From the NCBI GenBank assembly GCA_903830625.1, contig CAIKUK010000008.1, positions 1-43,014 of the forward strand: DNA of 43,014 nt, read 5' to 3'. Within the stretch, counting starts at the first letter, position 1, and every line of letters begins with the position of its first letter. Made by a program: the position numbers and the translations under genes. This document shows positions 28,670 through 37,675 of the stretch, piece after piece. The notes under the pieces were generated by a model that worked only from the letters and a program-made list of their open reading frames with translations, ran no database searches and was not told where the DNA came from. This DNA comes from Candidatus Yanofskyibacteriota bacterium (GTDB lineage Bacteria > Patescibacteriota > Minisyncoccia > 2-02-FULL-40-12 > GWA2-44-9).

Positions 28670-29116
28670 ATGCTCGATTTAGTCTATGAAAATCAAACAG
28701 GCGATTCTAAGTGGCCGGAAGAGTTTTTCCGGCCAATTATAAACAAAGCCATTTATCGTCTTAATTTGCCTGAAAAAAAAATAGAATTGGGCCTCCATTT
28801 AGTTGCTCCTGAACGAAGCCGGGAACTGAACAAACAATACCGGCACAAAGACGAGCCGACCGACGTCCTTTCATTCCCGCTGGATGAGCGAGGGCTTAAA
28901 GAATATGGTATACTGCCGTTAGGAGATATTTTCATTTGTCTTGAAGTGGCCCAGCGGCAAGCAGAAGAAATGAAAATTCCTTTAAACCAAGAAATGGCTC
29001 GGTTGGCTGTTCATGGATTGCTTCATCTTTTTGGCTATGACCACGAAATCTCGCCTGAGGACGAGAAAAAAATGACCGATCTTCAGGAAGAAATCATCAA
29101 TTCACTTTCATTATGA
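28670..29116 (+). CDS. ybeY: Endoribonuclease YbeY
   Basis: A 148-residue YbeY, a zinc endoribonuclease involved in 16S 3'-end maturation and ribosome quality control. The zinc motif HGLLHLFGYDHE places His115, His119 and His125, and RHKDEPTDVLSFPLDE is the other family block. It overlaps ftsA by 4 bp (ATGA), indicating coupled translation. The start codon is flush against inverted repeat D. In a genome with a heavily interrupted 16S, a 16S-processing enzyme is of interest, though nothing here shows special adaptation. Confidence 0.95.
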   Translation: MLDLVYENQTGDSKWPEEFFRPIINKAIYRLNLPEKKIELGLHLVAPERSRELNKQYRHKDEPTDVLSFPLDERGLKEYGILPLGDIFICLEVAQRQAEEMKIPLNQEMARLAVHGLLHLFGYDHEISPEDEKKMTDLQEEIINSLSL

Positions 29117-30357
29117 AACCCCATTTATTATCCGGCATCGATATCGGGAACTCCGAGGTTAAAGTCTCTATTGCCAAAATTGAACAGGACGGTGTTCGTC
29201 CTGAAATATTAGGTATCGGTTCGGCGCCATCGCATGGTTTACGCAAGGGGATGGTCGTGGATATGGAAGAAACAATTAATGATGTCGCTATCGCTATTCA
29301 GCGGGCTGAAGCGACGGCCGGAGTCAAACTTAAACGGGCTTATGTGGCTGTGAACGGCCTGCATATCAAGAGCCAAGTCTCGCGGGGCGTGATTGCCGTT
29401 TCCCGAGCCGATAATGAAATTTCGCAGAATGATATTGACCGGGTTATTCAAGCCGCGTCAGTGGTCAGTCTTCCGGCCAATCGGGAAATTGTTCATGTCG
29501 TACCGCGAAATTTCATTATTGATGGCACTGAAAATGTAAAAAACCCACTGGGAATGAAGGGTGTTCGACTCGAAGCGGAAGTTTTGATTATCGACGGCTT
29601 ATCGCCTTATCTGCGGAATCTGGTGAAATGCGTGAATGAGAACGGTGTCGAAGTATCCGGTCTGGTCTTTGCGCCGCTGGCCGCTTCACTCTCGGTCCTG
29701 GATAAGAATCAGCGCGAGTACGGAGTGGCTCATCTTGATTTTGGCGGCGGCACATCAACCCTGACCGTTTTTGAAGAAGCTGATTTGATTCACAGCGCCG
29801 TTTTGCCGATTGGCTCGCGGCATATTACCAATGATCTGGCGATGGCCCTTCGGACCTCGATGGATATCGCTGAGCATATTAAGATTGAACATGCCACGAC
29901 AGGCATGGTTGAGGATCTTCGCAAGAAGGAAAATCTTGACCTTTCTGTTTTGATGGGCGAAGAGAATTTTATTTTACCCAAGAAGCAATTGGTTCGCGTG
30001 GTTGACGCCCGAATCGGTGAATTTTTAGATTTGGTCACGGCTGAATTAAAGAAAGCCTCTCGAATCGGCATGTTGCCGGCAGGCATTGTTGTTTCCGGAG
30101 GCGGCGCCCATCTTCCAGGGTTGCTGGCGGTCATTAAGGATACGCTTCGGGCACCCGTCAGACTGGCTCGACCGTTACACCTTGATGGCGTCATTGATGG
30201 CGCTGCTGATCCGTCTTTCGCCGTCGCCAACGGCCTTGTTTTATGGGGTTTTGAAAACGAGATCGGGAACACAAAATCACGAACTGGTGGCTTATCCGGC
30301 TTAGGAGATGGGTTCCTGGGGAAGGTAGTTGGTTGGTTCAAGAATTTCCTGCCCTAA
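29113..30357 (+). CDS. ftsA: Cell division protein FtsA
   Basis: A 414-residue actin-fold ATPase that tethers FtsZ to the membrane. Phosphate-binding motifs are SGIDIGNSEVKVSI (residues 7-20), AHLDFGGGTSTLTVF (about 205-219) and VVSGGGAHLPGL near residue 330. The inserted 1C domain region (VDMEETINDVAIAIQRAEATAGVKLKRAYVAVNG) is typical. The C-terminal GFLGKVVGWFKNFLP is an amphipathic membrane-targeting helix. Coupled to ybeY and followed by ftsZ after 109 bp, forming the division end of a reduced dcw cluster. Confidence 0.96.
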   Translation: MKPHLLSGIDIGNSEVKVSIAKIEQDGVRPEILGIGSAPSHGLRKGMVVDMEETINDVAIAIQRAEATAGVKLKRAYVAVNGLHIKSQVSRGVIAVSRADNEISQNDIDRVIQAASVVSLPANREIVHVVPRNFIIDGTENVKNPLGMKGVRLEAEVLIIDGLSPYLRNLVKCVNENGVEVSGLVFAPLAASLSVLDKNQREYGVAHLDFGGGTSTLTVFEEADLIHSAVLPIGSRHITNDLAMALRTSMDIAEHIKIEHATTGMVEDLRKKENLDLSVLMGEENFILPKKQLVRVVDARIGEFLDLVTAELKKASRIGMLPAGIVVSGGGAHLPGLLAVIKDTLRAPVRLARPLHLDGVIDGAADPSFAVANGLVLWGFENEIGNTKSRTGGLSGLGDGFLGKVVGWFKNFLP

Positions 30358-30371
30358 ACTGGTTTTGACAG

Positions 30372-30380
30372 TTATCCACA
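30372..30380. promoter_or_regulatory. DnaA-box-like nonamer upstream of ftsZ
   Basis: TTATCCACA, an exact match to the E. coli DnaA consensus, 95 bp before ftsZ and upstream of its promoter (TTGCTT 30405-30410, 16 bp, TATGAT 30427-30432). A single nonamer can occur by chance. Confidence 0.4.
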
Positions 30381-30466
30381 ATCTTACCCACAGGGAGAGA
30401 ACGATTGCTTGCATGGCATTTTTTTTTATGATAGTACGGGGTATCCTTAAGTAAATATAGACAAAC

Positions 30467-31645
30467 ATGGTTCAAGTTAAACCCGCATTTGAAACGTTTG
30501 CTCGCATCAAAGTTGTTGGTGTTGGCGGCGGTGGTACGAACGCTCTCACTCGGATGATTGAGGCCCGTATTCATGGCGTTGAGTTCATTGCTATTAATAC
30601 CGATGCTCAAGCTCTCCACGCCTCGCCGGCTTCGGTTAAAATCCATATCGGCAAAAGTCTCACTCGTGGTCTTGGTGCCGGCATGAATCCGGAAATTGGC
30701 CGACAAGCAGCTCATGACACGAAAGAAGAAATTAGCGCTGCTTTGAAGGGTGCGGACATGGTATTCATTACCACTGGTCTTGGCGGCGGCACAGGCACAG
30801 GCGCGGCGCCAGTTATTGCCGAATTGGCTCGCGAAGCTGGCGCGTTGGCGGTTGGCGTTGTAACTAAACCATTTACATTTGAAGGTTTGGCCCGCATGAA
30901 GATTGCCGATGCTGGCTGGAACAATCTTCGTGAACGCGTTGATTCGCTTATTACAATTCCCAATGACCGCATTCTTTCTATTATCGATCGCAAAACCCCA
31001 TTGCTTGAATCATTTGGCATTGTAGACGATGTTTTGCGCCAAGGTGTCCAAGGCATCTCCGATTTGATTACTATTCCCGGTATCGTTAATCTTGATTTTG
31101 CGGATGTCAAAGCGGTTATGTCCAATTCCGGTTCAGCGCTCATGGGCATCGGTCAGGCCAGCGGCGATGACCGGGCGGTGGAAGCGGCTAAGATGGCCAT
31201 CAATTCTCCATTGCTCGAAGTTTCTATCGATGGCGCCAAGGGCGTGCTCTTTAATGTCTCCGGTGGCGTGGATATGGCCATGGCGGAAATTAACGAAGCG
31301 GCTCGGATTATTACTGAACATGTCGATCCGGAAGCTCGAGTGATTTTTGGAGCCGTGATTGATGACAAAATTAAAAAAGGCGATATTAAAATTACAGTCA
31401 TTGCTACCGGGTTCAATAGTGACAATTCGTCGCCAATTCGGCCTTCAGTTTCCGGATTCGGCTCGCCGGCTGATATGGGCCAAAATTTATTTGACTCAAT
31501 CAAAAAGAACACTCCGCCGACAGTTAATCAACCGTATGCTTCATCGGGTTCAACGCCGCCGATCAAAGAATTTGTTGACGACTCGCTCAGTGATTCCGAG
31601 TTTGACACCATCCCCGCATTTATTAGGAGAAAGATGAACAAGTAA
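30467..31645 (+). CDS. ftsZ: Cell division protein FtsZ
   Basis: A 392-residue tubulin homologue that polymerises with GTP to form the division ring. The G-box [10 protein letters not shown] is at about residues 106-115; the N-terminal [15 protein letters not shown] and the T7 loop [11 protein letters not shown] are intact. After a roughly 50-residue linker the extreme C-terminus [13 protein letters not shown] is the conserved peptide that binds FtsA. It has its own promoter with a leader of about 28 nt and no obvious SD. A weak terminator-like hairpin (TTTCTGC-ATG-GCAGGAA, 31662-31678) follows. Confidence 0.97.
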   Translation: MVQVKPAFETFARIKVVGVGGGGTNALTRMIEARIHGVEFIAINTDAQALHASPASVKIHIGKSLTRGLGAGMNPEIGRQAAHDTKEEISAALKGADMVFITTGLGGGTGTGAAPVIAELAREAGALAVGVVTKPFTFEGLARMKIADAGWNNLRERVDSLITIPNDRILSIIDRKTPLLESFGIVDDVLRQGVQGISDLITIPGIVNLDFADVKAVMSNSGSALMGIGQASGDDRAVEAAKMAINSPLLEVSIDGAKGVLFNVSGGVDMAMAEINEAARIITEHVDPEARVIFGAVIDDKIKKGDIKITVIATGFNSDNSSPIRPSVSGFGSPADMGQNLFDSIKKNTPPTVNQPYASSGSTPPIKEFVDDSLSDSEFDTIPAFIRRKMNK

Positions 31646-31687
31646 AAAAGTTTTCAATAAAAATTTCTGCATGGCAGGAATCTTTTC

Positions 31688-31756
31688 TTGACGTAAATAA
31701 CCCTATATTTTATATAGTTATCAACAGTTGGCAGTTTGTGCCAGTGTCGTACAATG
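31688..31756 (+). promoter_or_regulatory. Two tandem promoters of nrdJ with a DnaA-box-like site between
   Basis: P1: TTGACG (31688-31693), 17 bp, TATATA (31711-31716). P2: TTGGCA (31728-31733), 17 bp, TACAAT (31751-31756). TTATCAACA lies at 31718-31726, at the P1 start point. P2 would start transcription at the ATG at 31763. Confidence 0.6.
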
Positions 31757-31762
31757 GCCCAT

Positions 31763-34603
31763 ATGAACTCTCCGCAAACTCAGTCGCAAGCTCAGCCTGA
31801 ACTGCTAAATAATTCTCGAAAAGGCGCTTTTCACTGGAAGCGTCTTTTTGGCGAGATGCATCCTTATGACAGCATCGTCTGGGAAAAAAGAACCGCCAGA
31901 ATTGAGCGCGGCAACGGGGAAATTGTTTTTGAGCAGAAAGATGTCGAAGTGCCTAGTTTTTGGACTCAAACCGCGACCGATATCGTGGCTTCCAAGTATT
32001 TTAGAGGCCGATTGGGTACGCCGGAACGGGAAACGAGCGCTCGGCAGATGGTGGATCGGGTAGTAAACGAAATCCGTCGCTGGGGATTGGAAGGGGATTA
32101 CTTTGCTTCATCGACTGATGCTGACAATTTTGCCCAAGATTTGACCTGGATGCTGATTAACCAATACGTCGCGTTCAATAGCCCAGTCTGGTTTAATGTC
32201 GGCGTTAAAGAACATCCTCAGTGCTCGGCCTGTTTTATTCTTTCCGTTGAAGACACGATGGAGTCAATCTTCAAATGGTACATTGATGAAGGCAATATTT
32301 TTCGGGGCGGTTCAGGATCAGGTGCTAACATTTCCAAACTTCGTTCATCCAAAGAACCTCTTTCAAAAGGGGGCACTTCATCGGGTCCGGTTTCATTCAT
32401 GAAAGGCGCTGATGGTGTGGCGAACTCCATCAAATCAGGCGGGACGACTCGGCGGGCGGCCAAGATGGTTATTCTTGATGCTGATCATCCGGATTTGAAG
32501 GATTTTATTTATTGCAAAAAAGTTATCGAGGATATGACCCACGTTTTGGCTCAAGCCGGAGTCAAAAATTCTATTGCCGGGGAAGTGTTTGATACCTACA
32601 CACTTTTACCATTTCAGAATGCAAATAATTCCGTTCGAGTAACCGACGAGTTCATGCAAGCGGTTGAAGCCGATGCTGATTGGGATCTGACCGCCCGAGT
32701 TACGGGCAAAGTTGTAGAAACACTCAAGGCTCGCGAGATTATGGATTGGATTGCCGACGCCGCCTGGGCTTCGGCCGATCCGGGAATGCAGTATGATACA
32801 ACCATTAACAACTGGAACACCGTGGCTAATACTGGCCGGATCAATGCCTCTAATCCGTGTTCCGAATATATGCATCTCGACAACAGCGCCTGCAATTTGG
32901 CTTCGTTGAATTTGATGAAGTTTCTGAAAGAAGGCGCCAAGTTTGATGTGGACCTGTTCAAGAAAGCCGTTGACGTTATCATTCTAGCTCAAGAAATCCT
33001 TATTACTCCTTCTTCTTATCCAACGCCGGAAATTACGGCCAATGCCAATGCTTACCGCGAACTTGGTCTGGGTTATGCCAACCTTGGCGCTCTGCTTATG
33101 GTGCTCGGCTTGCCTTACGATTCGGATATGGGCCGGTATTTTGCCGCCAACATTACTTCTCTCATGTCCGGCGAAGCTTATCGGATGTCGGCTTTGATTG
33201 CGGATTCAAAAGGGCCATTCTCGGGTTATATCAAGAATCGCGAACCGATGATTAATGTCATTCGGAAACATCTTCACGCCGCCGAACATGCTTATAATGA
33301 ATCGATTCTGGGCGGTATGAACGATGAACCGCTTCAGAATGCTTCTCGTCAGGTTTGGCACGAGACTTTGGAACTGGCCGAAAAATACGGCGTTCGCAAT
33401 TCTCAGATTAGCGTTCTCGCTCCGACCGGCACGATTGCGTTCCTGATGGATTGCCAGACAACCGGCGTGGAGCCCGATATTGCTTTGGTGAAATACAAGA
33501 AACTGGTCGGCGGCGGCGTGCTTAAATTAGTAAACAACCAAGTGCCGTTGGCTTTGCGCCGCCTCGGTTATACCAATCAGGAAGTGGAAGCCATCATCGC
33601 TCACATTACCGAACACGATACCATTGAGGGCGCTCCGCATTTGAAAGATAAGGATTTACCAGTCTTTGATTGCGCTTTCAAAGCGGCTAATGGCGAACGC
33701 AGTATCGGTTATATGGGCCATCTCTTGATGATGGCCGCCGTTCAGCCGTTTATTTCCGGCGCTATTTCCAAAACGATAAATCTTCCATCTACTGCTACAA
33801 TAGATGATGTTAAAGAAGTGTACATGCAAGGCTGGAAACTTGGTTTGAAAGCCATCGCTCTGTACCGCGACGGTTGTAAAACTATCCAGCCGTTAAATAC
33901 CACAAAAGATGGCGATACGACCGAAGAAGCCAAGATTGTCGTGGATCCGCTGATTGAAAAATCAAACGGCTACACTCGCCGCCGGCTGCCGGATGAACGG
34001 CCGTCGTTTACCCACAAATTCAATGTTGGCGGGCACGAGGGTTACCTTAATGTCGGTTTTTATCCCGATACCATGCGGCCAGGAGAAACGTTTATTACGG
34101 TAGCTAAAGAGGGGAGCACTTTTTCCGGTTTACTTGATACTATCGCCACGCTTATCTCCGTCTGTCTCCAGTCGGGCGTCCCGTTAAAAGTTCTGGTCAG
34201 GAAATTCAAAGATATGCGCTTTGATCCGTCCGGATTTACGGGCAATGAAAATATCCCGACCGCCAAATCCGTCGTTGATTACGTGTTTCGTTATTTGGGC
34301 ATGAAATATTTGTCCAAAGAAGACCGCGAAGAAATATTCGGCCAAGAATTTGCGGCCATGCCCGAGTTCGCTGAACGTGTTCTGGAAGTAAAAAATCAAA
34401 CCGATTCATTACTGGCCGGCCTCGTAACTGATTCACCCACTCCTTTATCGGAAACAACAGAAGCTTCAGAACGCCACCAACCGGGCATGGTCAGTGCTCC
34501 TTTGGCTGATGCGCCTATCTGCACCTGCGGGACGCTGATGGTCAAAGCCGGCGCCTGCTATTCGTGCCCCAATTGTTTCGCCACTACCGGCGTTTGCAGT
34601 TAA
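31763..34603 (+). CDS. nrdJ: Class II (adenosylcobalamin-dependent) ribonucleotide reductase
   Basis: A 946-residue NrdJ that makes deoxyribonucleotides using a B12 radical. Visible are the substrate-site PQCSACFILSVED with a redox Cys, RGGSGSGANISKLRSS, the active-site NPCSEYMHLDNSACNLASLNL, and APTGTIAFLMDCQTTGVEPD. The C-terminus carries a zinc-ribbon CTCGTLMVKAGACYSCPNC typical of the large NrdJ type. ATG 31763 is chosen over an in-frame ATG at 31754, because that one lies within the P2 -10 box. No cobalamin genes are in the window, so the cofactor is presumably imported or scavenged. Confidence 0.95.
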   Translation: MNSPQTQSQAQPELLNNSRKGAFHWKRLFGEMHPYDSIVWEKRTARIERGNGEIVFEQKDVEVPSFWTQTATDIVASKYFRGRLGTPERETSARQMVDRVVNEIRRWGLEGDYFASSTDADNFAQDLTWMLINQYVAFNSPVWFNVGVKEHPQCSACFILSVEDTMESIFKWYIDEGNIFRGGSGSGANISKLRSSKEPLSKGGTSSGPVSFMKGADGVANSIKSGGTTRRAAKMVILDADHPDLKDFIYCKKVIEDMTHVLAQAGVKNSIAGEVFDTYTLLPFQNANNSVRVTDEFMQAVEADADWDLTARVTGKVVETLKAREIMDWIADAAWASADPGMQYDTTINNWNTVANTGRINASNPCSEYMHLDNSACNLASLNLMKFLKEGAKFDVDLFKKAVDVIILAQEILITPSSYPTPEITANANAYRELGLGYANLGALLMVLGLPYDSDMGRYFAANITSLMSGEAYRMSALIADSKGPFSGYIKNREPMINVIRKHLHAAEHAYNESILGGMNDEPLQNASRQVWHETLELAEKYGVRNSQISVLAPTGTIAFLMDCQTTGVEPDIALVKYKKLVGGGVLKLVNNQVPLALRRLGYTNQEVEAIIAHITEHDTIEGAPHLKDKDLPVFDCAFKAANGERSIGYMGHLLMMAAVQPFISGAISKTINLPSTATIDDVKEVYMQGWKLGLKAIALYRDGCKTIQPLNTTKDGDTTEEAKIVVDPLIEKSNGYTRRRLPDERPSFTHKFNVGGHEGYLNVGFYPDTMRPGETFITVAKEGSTFSGLLDTIATLISVCLQSGVPLKVLVRKFKDMRFDPSGFTGNENIPTAKSVVDYVFRYLGMKYLSKEDREEIFGQEFAAMPEFAERVLEVKNQTDSLLAGLVTDSPTPLSETTEASERHQPGMVSAPLADAPICTCGTLMVKAGACYSCPNCFATTGVCS

Positions 34604-34629
34604 TCTCTTTTTCTTGTTAGGATTTATTC

Positions 34630-36183
34630 ATGCATAAGTCTCAAGTGTTCGGGTACCTTTTGATATTTTTTCTAGTCGGTGTTTTTGTCGGACCGTGGTT
34701 TACGGATGTGACGACGGCGACGCTAGTCTTTGTTTTGATTGGGACGATTATTGTCGCGGCTTCGGCTTATGAAAAAACATTCGCCAAAACAAAGAAAGCT
34801 CAACTGAATCGGCAAGTAGGTGTTTTAATTGGCGGATGTATTTTGGTTCTGGCTTTAGGGGTGTTTCGTTATGGCCAGGTGAATTTAAATCACAGTGTAC
34901 TGACAGAGTTCGCTACCCATCAAGCCGAAGGCAAGGGGATTTCGGTCACAATGAGAGGCTTTGTTGACGGCGAGATGATAGTGAATGGCGACAAGGCCCA
35001 ATTAATTTTTCATGTTACGGAATTGGAAGTGCCGGGCCGAACGATAGCCGTTGATGAGAAGACGTTGATTTTTTTAAGCTCGTATCCCGTTTATAAATTT
35101 GGCGACACCCTTTCGGTTACGGGTGCGCTTCAATTGCCCGATAATTTTACGCCCGGTTTTGACTATATCCAGTATTTGAAAAACAAAGAGATTAGAACCA
35201 CTATTCCTTATCCCAAGATTTCTCTGGCGCCAGTAGTTAGCCTTTCGCCATTGCAACAACTTAAAATTTCCGTTTATCGCCGAATCTTTACTGTGAAAGA
35301 TAATTTTCAGTCAGCGATTAATCGTTCTTTGTCGGCGCCTGATTCGGCGTATATCAATGGCGTGCTGTTGGGGACGCGGCAAGATATTCCGGCTGAACTT
35401 ACTAATGCTTTCAATCGTACCAGTACAACCCACATTTTAGCTATTTCCGGTTACAACATTACTATTATCGCCGAAGCTTTGCTGGCGGTACTGGTATTTT
35501 TCATGCGCCGTCGCCATGCTTTTTGGGTATCGGTAGCGATAATTATTATTTTTACCATTATGACCGGCGCCGGCGCTTCCGTGGTCCGGGCGGCCATCAT
35601 GGGAGTCTTGTTATTGTTTGCGAACGGTTATGGCCGGCTATACGACCCCAAAAATTCAATTTTGTTGGCAGCTGGGGCGATGATTTTCCTTGACCCGCTT
35701 GCTTTAAGGTTTGATGTTGGTTTCCAATTATCGTTTTTGGCCGTGCTGGGTTTGATGTATATTGCTCCGCTTCTCCAGGAAAAGTTTAAAAAAATTCCCG
35801 AAGGATTTGGTTTGAAAGAAACAGTGCTGATGTCTGTCTCGGCTCAAATCATGGTCGCTCCGCTTTTGGCCTATACTTTTAACACTTTCTCGCTTGTTTC
35901 AATTCCGGCGAATCTTCTGGTGCTTCCACTGATGCCTTATACGATGCTGTTTGGTTTTTTGACGGGTGTAGCCGGGCTTATTGCCGGACCATTGGGTCAG
36001 GCGGTAGGCCTGATTGCATTGGTGCTGTCGTCATTTCAGTTACATGTCATAAGTTGGCTCGGGGCGTTGCCTTTTTCAGCCATTACGGTCGCGATGTCTT
36101 CGTTCTTGCTTTTCTTACTTTATGTTTTAATTGTTTTTGGTATCTGGAGTATTAAAAAAATATATGAACCCAAAACATCTTAA
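34630..36183 (+). CDS. comEC: ComEC/Rec2 family DNA-uptake channel protein
   Basis: A 517-residue polytopic membrane protein. The N-terminal three hydrophobic segments precede an OB-like domain (about residues 95-180), then the competence domain with LGTRQDIPAELTNAFNRTSTTHILAISGYNITIIAE and TGAGASVVRAAIMG, and a series of membrane helices (FDVGFQLSFLAVLGLMYI). The C-terminal metallo-beta-lactamase nuclease domain of larger ComEC proteins is missing. ComEC moves single-stranded DNA into the cytoplasm during natural transformation. The next gene, overlapping by 20 bp, encodes an anchored HNH nuclease that could supply the missing activity. Confidence 0.92.
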   Translation: MHKSQVFGYLLIFFLVGVFVGPWFTDVTTATLVFVLIGTIIVAASAYEKTFAKTKKAQLNRQVGVLIGGCILVLALGVFRYGQVNLNHSVLTEFATHQAEGKGISVTMRGFVDGEMIVNGDKAQLIFHVTELEVPGRTIAVDEKTLIFLSSYPVYKFGDTLSVTGALQLPDNFTPGFDYIQYLKNKEIRTTIPYPKISLAPVVSLSPLQQLKISVYRRIFTVKDNFQSAINRSLSAPDSAYINGVLLGTRQDIPAELTNAFNRTSTTHILAISGYNITIIAEALLAVLVFFMRRRHAFWVSVAIIIIFTIMTGAGASVVRAAIMGVLLLFANGYGRLYDPKNSILLAAGAMIFLDPLALRFDVGFQLSFLAVLGLMYIAPLLQEKFKKIPEGFGLKETVLMSVSAQIMVAPLLAYTFNTFSLVSIPANLLVLPLMPYTMLFGFLTGVAGLIAGPLGQAVGLIALVLSSFQLHVISWLGALPFSAITVAMSSFLLFLLYVLIVFGIWSIKKIYEPKTS

Positions 36184-36781
36184 ATCAATCTGGCTTGGGA
36201 TTGCTTTTCTAATCGCCGGCTTGGCTGGATATTATGCTGGTCAAGATTCGGTAGCTGTCGTGACCCAGCGAGCCTTGTTCAGTTCCACCGAACCGTTCGT
36301 GGCTCAAGTGCAAACTAAAAACCAGCAATGCGTGGCGATGAACGGCTTGCCTGATCCGGCTTGCACACCAGGCGCGATATTCGCAGATGTGACAGCTGAA
36401 AAAACTTGCGTGGCTGGATATACCAAAACCGTGCGCAATGTTTCCACCTCGCTGAAGAAAAAAGTTTACCAGGAATATGGCATTGCTTATCCGCCGCCAA
36501 CCGGCACTTATGAAGCCGACCATTTTATTCCGCTCACGCTTGGCGGGAGTAATGACATTGCTAATTTGTTTCCCGAAGCGGCCGAACCCAAGCCCGGTTT
36601 TAAAGAAAAAGATTTGGTAGAAAATTATCTCCACGAAAAAGTTTGTTCCGGCGATATTAGTCTCTCCGCTGCCCAGCATGCCATCGCCACCAACTGGATT
36701 GCTGTCTACAACAGCATCAGCCCGACCGACTTGAACGCTTTGCGCCAGTTGTATAAAAGCTGGACCACGACGGGGGATTAG
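36164..36781 (+). CDS. Membrane-anchored HNH nuclease, coupled to comEC
   Basis: A 205-residue protein with an N-terminal hydrophobic helix (SIWLGIAFLIAGLAGYYAG, residues 7-25), an extracellular-type region with paired Cys (CVAMNGLPDPAC, CVAGY) and an HNH nuclease domain: YEADHFIPLTLGGSNDIANLFPEAAEPKPGFKEKDLVENYLHEKVCSG. The D-H pair and later N-x-x-P and H residues fit the beta-beta-alpha-metal fold. ATG 36164 overlaps the comEC end by 20 bp. Secreted or anchored nucleases such as EndA and NucA cut DNA during uptake in other bacteria, so a role in DNA uptake or nucleotide scavenging is reasonable but inferred. Confidence 0.82.
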   Translation: MNPKHLKSIWLGIAFLIAGLAGYYAGQDSVAVVTQRALFSSTEPFVAQVQTKNQQCVAMNGLPDPACTPGAIFADVTAEKTCVAGYTKTVRNVSTSLKKKVYQEYGIAYPPPTGTYEADHFIPLTLGGSNDIANLFPEAAEPKPGFKEKDLVENYLHEKVCSGDISLSAAQHAIATNWIAVYNSISPTDLNALRQLYKSWTTTGD

Positions 36782-36832
36782 ATGCGAGTTTAATCGTTTT
36801 ATTTTTTGGATTTTTTAGTATAATATAACCCT

Positions 36833-37327
36833 ATGGAACAAACACTTATTTTATTGAAGCCGGACGCGTTGGACAGGGGAATTGTCGGGGAAATTTTATC
36901 AAGATTCGAAAAAGTGGGGGCGAGAATGGTTGGGATGAAAATGCTGGTTTCTTCTAAAGATACCGCCCAATTGCATTACACCGAAGATTTAGCCAAGCGA
37001 CGGGGAGAGAAAGTGCGAGAGATGATGATTGAGATGCTGACGTCTGGTCCGGTTGTAGCGCTGGCGCTGGAAGGCATTGATATTGTGGAAGTGGTTCGCA
37101 AGATGGTTGGCGCGACTGAACCGAAAGCGGCCTTGCCTGGTACAATCCGTGGAGACTATGCTCACATTTCGTATCGTTACGCCGATGAAAAAGGAATCGG
37201 TATTTTTAATCTCATTCACGCCTCGGCTACGCCCGAAGAAGCAAAAATGGAAATAGCTGTTTGGTTCAAGCCAGAAGAATTGGTTAAACATCGCCCAAAC
37301 TATACAAAAATGACGCTGAGGGATTAA
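36833..37327 (+). CDS. ndk: Nucleoside diphosphate kinase
   Basis: A 164-residue NDK that equilibrates nucleoside di- and triphosphates. The family start EQTLILLKPDALDRGIVGEILSRFE, GTIRGDYAH and the active-site His in FNLIHASATPEEA are present. It is slightly longer than the usual 140-150 residues because of the C-terminal FKPEELVKHRPNYTKMTLRD extension and a central insert. TATAAT (36819-36824) ends 8 nt before ATG 36833, so the message has essentially no leader. A 15-bp terminator follows. Confidence 0.95.
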   Translation: MEQTLILLKPDALDRGIVGEILSRFEKVGARMVGMKMLVSSKDTAQLHYTEDLAKRRGEKVREMMIEMLTSGPVVALALEGIDIVEVVRKMVGATEPKAALPGTIRGDYAHISYRYADEKGIGIFNLIHASATPEEAKMEIAVWFKPEELVKHRPNYTKMTLRD

Positions 37328-37347
37328 GACTTTTGCAGATAGGGGTC

Positions 37348-37384
37348 CACTAAAAACTCGACGCATTGTGTCGAGTTTTTAGTG
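37348..37384 (+). terminator. Terminator after ndk
   Basis: A perfect 15-bp stem CACTAAAAACTCGAC / GTCGAGTTTTTAGTG with a 7-nt loop; the T-rich strand provides the U tract. Confidence 0.92.
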
Positions 37385-37392
37385 TTTGTTTA

Positions 37393-37514
37393 CACTGAGC
37401 CTGTCGAAGTGTCGGGCCGCCGCCTTTCAGAATGAACTGCTTCATTCTGAAAACGAATTTTAGCAAGCGTCTATTGCGGGCAGATAGCCCGCATAGTGAA
37501 GCGTAAAAATTCGT
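37393..37514. repeat. Cluster of palindromic repeats in the ndk - tRNA-Pro gap
   Basis: No gene is seen between 37331 and 37559. Three palindromes stand in a row: CACTGAGCC-TGTCGAAGTG-type (37393-37411), TTCAGAATGAA-CTGC-TTCATTCTGAA (37426-37451) and a nested hairpin 37453-37514 (ACGAATTTTA/TAAAAATTCGT enclosing GCGGGC-AGATA-GCCCGC). The first resembles repeats (CACTTCGACAGGCTCAGTG) known from many bacteria. Confidence 0.7.
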
Positions 37515-37559
37515 AGAACCCGGTCTACATCCTCCTGTGAATTTTGATTATCGCCAAAG

Positions 37560-37630
37560 TCGGGCTGCCGAGATTTGAACTCGGACTAAATCCACCCCAT
37601 GGACTCGTGCTACCGTTACACTACAGCCCG
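37560..37630 (-). tRNA. tRNA-Pro (anticodon GGG), in an extended palindrome
   Basis: On the minus strand: acceptor CGGGCTG/CAGCCCG, D arm GTG-TAACGGTA-GCAC, anticodon arm AGTCC-ATGGGGT-GGATT (GGG), T arm CCGAG-TTCAAAT-CTCGG, discriminator A; no CCA encoded. The flanks are also complementary (ATTATCGCCAAAGT and ACTTTGGCGATAAT), lengthening the acceptor helix of the precursor by about 14 bp. Confidence 0.88.
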
Positions 37631-37675
37631 ACTTTGGCGATAATGACGAAAATTGTAAATTTTCTAAAATTCCCG

